DNA of 64,000 bases, from assembly GCA_027382625.1 (NCBI GenBank), contig JAJKFJ010022485.1, positions 24,507-88,506 of the forward strand, written 5' to 3'. The notes under the pieces were generated by a model that saw only the letters and a list, made by a program, of their open reading frames with translations, was not told where the DNA came from and did no database searches. Origin of the DNA: Tetmemena sp. SeJ-2015 (Eukaryota > Ciliophora > Spirotrichea > Sporadotrichida > Oxytrichidae). The position numbers and the translations under genes are program-made. Positions 60,301 through 64,000 of this stretch are shown in pieces. Each line of letters opens with the position of its first letter. The stretch's first letter is position 1.

Positions 60301-61530
60301 TGGTGAAAGGATTAAAACAGATTTGCTACTAAAAAAGAAAAGTTCCGAGCTAGATATGGGAAAATGGTGCTGGCAATAAAATAGTAATTAAATTTAAATA
60401 TATTTGAGGGACAGCTGTTTGTGTGTATCTCTGATTTAAGTAATTATATCATCATCCTTTCAGAAAAAAGTTCTTTTAAATTTGAGATGACTTTGGGTGT
60501 CATTACTCGCTGGAATAAAGAAAAAGTAATATTTAATTTTTGATTATTAAACTAAATGTTGATTCCAAATGAATCAGCCATTACAACTACTATGAAGTTG
60601 CAACCTCAATTATTTTTTTACCCAATCATCGATTTATTTAATTCTTAATTGTAATTTATTTTAGATAATTTTTAACTTTGAATGTGACTCCCGACATTAC
60701 AATTGAAGAAGTGAAGGATCTAATCGCGGAAAAAGAGAACATCCCACCCGGCCAGCAAAGACTTGTCTTCAGAGGAGCTCAGATTGAGGATGGAAGAACT
60801 TTGGAAGATTACAAAATTTAAAAAGAAGATACCATTCATCTCGTGCTACGGTTGAGAGGAGGAGGTGGCTAATTTTCCGTTAAGGATGAAGATAAATATG
60901 AAATTTGATTTAAGTGTCTAGGACTGACTTTAAGATCTATTTTTATCCTTGGTGACCCCTACTTATAAAATTATTAATAATTTATATTAAACTAGCAAAT
61001 TCTTGTAGTAAGATCCCAGATAGCAAAGCAATATAGTGTTCCCATCACCAAAGTCAAGCTTTTCTACAATGAAAATATATTAAATGATTAAATATTTGAA
61101 TGGAAAGCTGATTCCTCAATAGAAAAATAATGAAAATCTGACACAATTCAATCTGAAAATGGACAAGTAAGAGCTATCATTCGTGGTCAACAATTACAAG
61201 GCAGTTGTGTTTTGTCAAACTGCAAATGGGTCTTGGAGTCAAATAATTTATTTTTTAGGAGTTAAAAGCTTTACAAAATTCTTTCTAAAGAGACATTTAT
61301 CTTAAAATATATTTTTAATTCGCTGACTTGCAGGAAGCCCAAACTGAGGAGAAACTCAAACAGCAGAAGGAAGAGCACTTATAAAAAGTGGATTATTAAT
61401 ATTTTAAACTTGTTGACTTTAGCAGCAATTAAGATTCTCAATAAAGACTTCCAAGATAACAAAAACGAGTGGAAACTTGTAGTTGCAAAAGCTAAATTCT
61501 ATCTCAAGAAAACTATGAACTTACAATAAT
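57345..61530 (+). CDS. VIT-vWA protein with embedded ubiquitin domain, copy 2 (better preserved)
   Basis: VIT domain: [66 protein letters not shown], then [20 protein letters not shown]. vWA domain: [18 protein letters not shown] with an intact MIDAS DxSxS (58575-58605), [75 protein letters not shown], then ELSVKYF and QYQILTYQTAIIT. After [15 protein letters not shown] comes a ubiquitin domain ([64 protein letters not shown]). Beyond it are [20 protein letters not shown] and [20 protein letters not shown], as at the C-terminus of VIT-vWA proteins. The start codon was not located; several introns and some frameshifts are present. Confidence 0.85.
59998..60678 (+). other. 681 bp IES splitting the ubiquitin domain of copy 2, pointer TAACTT
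   Basis: TAACTT occurs at 59992-59997 and 60673-60678. Removing one repeat and the insert joins [12 protein letters not shown] to [12 protein letters not shown] exactly as in ubiquitin. There are no GT-AG borders. The insert is AT-rich and unrelated to the copy 1 insert apart from its position. Confidence 0.85.
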
Positions 61531-61700
61531 TAATATGGAATTTTATATTTATTACTTAAATAAAATATTTTTTAATTAAGGTTTATTTTATTAAAATAGG
61601 TCAATTCAAGAACTATTTGAAATTGAAGCTATGCTTGCCTTTTAATATCAAGTTTTTATTAGGTATATTTGACATTTTGGGAGCTTATTTTATTTAAATA

Positions 61701-62115
61701 TAGTAGAAATTTTAATTAAAATTGGTGATTGGTTAAAATAATAAATGGAGAGTTGCAACTTCGTTTCAGTTGAAATCATAGATTCACTTCTTATCTGCAG
61801 CTAGTTCGATTGAAAATCAAAAATTAAAATGAGTTTCTTCTTTAATCATCTTCACAGTACCTTTCAGCAGTGAGATATGAGTCACTCATTCATTCTCCTT
61901 CATTATCATTTTCATTTTCATTTAAACTTGTGTCGCTTATTACTCTTGATTGAGCGCTCCCACACAAAAGTTGTAAGGATAAAAAGTTCTTAGAATTTTA
62001 TGCTGAATCGAATGGTTTAATAATTATTTAAATTGGACACACTTCAATTGCCACTCATTTATTCCATTTTAATTTAATATCTAATTTAATTCTCTTTTTT
62101 ATTCAATTCTCAGTC
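61701..62115 (+). repeat. Dispersed repeat, copy 1 (direct)
   Basis: About 415 bp closely similar to 62878-63265. Shared blocks include AATGGAGAGTTGCAACTTC, GAGTTTCTTCTTTAATCATC, GCGCTCCCACACAAAAGTT and TTCTTAGAATTT. It starts about 170 bp after the VIT-vWA copy 2 end. Confidence 0.85.
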
Positions 62116-62827
62116 AGCTAAAATGAAATTTTTAGAGTATTTTTTTTTATTTAGATAGTCTTCGAGATTTAGAACAAATCAGGAATTTTATTTTTTTCTA
62201 AAAAATAAATTTCTAATGTTTTCAGCAAGGAGTTATATCTTCTCAAAATCAGATATCTTTTGAATCTCGTTTTAATTAAATATATTTCCATTAGTTTTAA
62301 TAATAAATTTAAAAGTATAGAATCTTTAAATTTTTAGAACTTGACTGAGAAGCAGATTGACAATTTAGTAGACTCAGTTGTCTGCTCATTTTGATTGTAT
62401 CCAAATATTACACTTTTAAAAAATAAATTAATTAGATCATCCAATCTGGATATTGCTTAAGAGCTAAAAGATATTGAAATCATGAATTCAATTAAACCTT
62501 TCTATCATAATATTTCTTTACCTTCATTCAACATAAATGTAAAATGATTTAAAGTTTTATTCTGGAAGTAGGCTGAAAAATAAAAATTATATAATTATCT
62601 GTCAGGAATAGGAAGATTATATTATCAACATTTAAATGAACTTAAATTGTTAGGATATTAAATCAATATTTATTTTAAATGTAAATAAAAATCGATCTCT
62701 CTTCTCCTAAATTAAAAATTTATAAGTTAATTTTGAAGAATAATGGGCCAACTCTCTAAATAATGTAATTCCTTCGAAGTATTAAATCATATTTTAATAA
62801 AATTTTAAGTGACTGCGGTAGAGGGAA
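62116..62827. other. AT-rich DNA between repeats
   Basis: About 700 bp, AT-rich, with no recognised gene. Confidence 0.4.
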
Positions 62828-62870
62828 TCAAAAACACATAATATGATAAGAAAGTAAGAATAAGGTGCGT
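62828..62870 (+). repeat. Solitary TBE terminal-repeat fragment
   Basis: CAAAAACACATAATATG then ATAAGAAAGTAAGAATAAG resembles the TBE end at 63774 and 6736, with a decayed telomeric part. It is not followed by TBE interior sequence but directly by dispersed repeat copy 2. Confidence 0.6.
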
Positions 62871-62877
62871 ATAATCA

Positions 62878-63265
62878 TAGTAGGAATTTTAATTAAAATC
62901 GGTGATTTTTTAAAATAATAAATGGAGAGTTGCAACTTCATGGCTGTTGAAATCACAGATTCAGCCCCTGATCTCCAGATTGTTCGATAGCTTATTAAAA
63001 ATTAATATGAGTTTCTTCTTTAATCATCGCCTAACACCTCTCAGCTGCGAGTTATGACTCACGCATTCTTCCTCTTCATCTAAACTTGTGTCGCGTATAA
63101 CTCATTACTGTGCGCTCCCACACAAAAGTTACAAGGATAAAAGTTCTTAGAATTTAATGCTGAATCGAATAGTTTTATAATTTTTCATATTGGACACACT
63201 TCAATGTCACTGATTTAATCCATTTTAATTTTATATCCAATTTAATTTTTTTATTAAATTCTCAT
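62878..63265 (+). repeat. Dispersed repeat, copy 2 (direct)
   Basis: Same family as 61701-62115, in the same orientation, with substitutions and small indels (for example loss of a CTCATTCATTCTCC-like stretch). It sits between a solitary TBE end and a second TBE. Confidence 0.85.
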
Positions 63266-63773
63266 CTATGATTTCTATATTATGGATCAAATACGAATAC
63301 ATTATCGAGGGTTATTTAAAAAAGAGATTATTAAAAGAACCGATTAATTTATATGATTACCCTCCACTCAGTCACGATAATTTAATGCTATTAATTTTAA
63401 TTGCAATCGGTAATGGAGCGCGGCCTCCTATGATTATCTAAAGTTGTTTGGGACATTTTTCCACTTGAGAGGATTTTATTCGTATTAGGTCTAACTAGAT
63501 TTCTGGGCATCTGCTAATTTTCTTATTTGAGAGATATGTTCGCATTCGATATGGTCATAAATTCTATTCTTGACAATTTTCAGGAGGAAGTGATTTTTTA
63601 TTAGTTATAAGAATAATAATTAATTATAAAATTTAAATAGGTTTTTAATAAGTGGGATTCGAGCGTGCAATATATTTAAGCAAATCTGATTCTTTTTCCA
63701 GCTGATCATGAGGACCACTTTGTCTAACTAGTCTAAAACTTTATTAAATATCTCTTACATCCGATCAACCATT
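63266..63773. other. Spacer before the second TBE
   Basis: About 500 bp, moderately AT-rich. No gene recognised. Confidence 0.4.
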
Positions 63774-64000
63774 CAAAACCCCATAATATGATAAGAAAGT
63801 GAAAATAAGTTGTGTATAATTAATTTCTTTATTAATACTTATAATCATGCGAGTCAAACGCGAAATTACTCAGAAATAACTACATGATCCATCCTATCTC
63901 AGTTTCATTTTGACTCTAAGGTATGGATGTAGTCACCCTTATCAGTAGTAATAGCCAGTTCTCAACATCAACTCCATCGCAAAAATGTTGAGAGTGCCAG
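63774..64000 (-). mobile_element. End of a second TBE-like transposon (continues past the window)
   Basis: Begins CAAAACCCC followed by ATAATATGATAAGAAAGTGA and the rest of the terminal repeat. The interior (63880-64000) matches the minus strand of the right end of the first TBE (about 11150-11250): CTCAGTTTCATTTT, CCCTTATCAGTAGTAATA and CCATCGCAAAAA are shared. It is therefore the right end of the same element family in opposite orientation; most of the element lies outside. Confidence 0.8.

Overview
The window reads as germline (micronuclear) DNA of a stichotrich/spirotrich ciliate such as Oxytricha, Sterkiella, Stylonychia or Tetmemena. Four observations support this. (1) Genes stay open only if TAA and TAG are read as Gln and TGA is the only stop: the invariant Q5 of histone H3 is TAA at 1090-1672 and 4388-4807. 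(2) Many different genes sit together on one long AT-rich molecule, which excludes the single-gene nanochromosomes of the macronucleus. (3) Genes are cut by short AT-rich segments bounded by 3-6 bp direct repeats; removing the segment plus one repeat restores frame and domain. These behave as internal eliminated sequences (IESs) with pointers, alongside normal GT-AG introns of 25-370 bp. (4) There are two copies of a transposon whose ends carry C4A4 telomere-like repeats, as in the telomere-bearing elements (TBE) of Oxytricha.

Layout. 0-14 kb: the end of a small membrane protein, a split histone H3 gene, a 14-3-3 gene, then a large inverted duplication. Each arm holds a head-to-head pair of divergent H3 genes and a glycine-rich membrane protein gene; a decayed TBE (6.7-11.4 kb) lies between the arms. 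13.5-23.4 kb (minus strand): a tubulin-tyrosine-ligase-like (TTLL) gene, a secreted FG-GAP/ITFG1-like protein, a right-handed beta-helix protein, and a CWC22-like MIF4G splicing factor that reads in frame into the beta-helix gene. 23.5-32.1 kb (plus strand): an M20 amidohydrolase with frameshifts, an unknown protein, a UBE3B/UBE3C-type HECT ubiquitin ligase and a probable jacalin-like protein. 32.4-37.2 kb (minus strand): a tesmin/TSO1-like CXC protein, an unknown gene and a myristoylated-type MORN-repeat protein. 38-43 kb (plus strand): a small protein gene with an internal tandem duplication, a Ser/Thr protein kinase and an unknown gene. 44-61.5 kb: two paralogous genes with an unusual VIT-vWA-ubiquitin architecture, heavily interrupted by IESs, some of which carry nested inverted-repeat elements. 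61.7-64 kb: dispersed repeats, a solitary TBE end, and the start of a second TBE.

The most interesting signals are the VIT-vWA genes with a full ubiquitin-like domain in the C-terminal half, both cut by an IES at the same ubiquitin codon; the H3 variants lacking the S10/T11 and S28 phosphorylation sites, carried in an inverted duplication around a transposon; and the apparent CWC22-beta-helix fusion. Many genes carry single-base frameshifts, several next to homopolymers, so some apparent breaks may be assembly errors. Exon and IES boundaries were worked out by eye and are approximate where stated.
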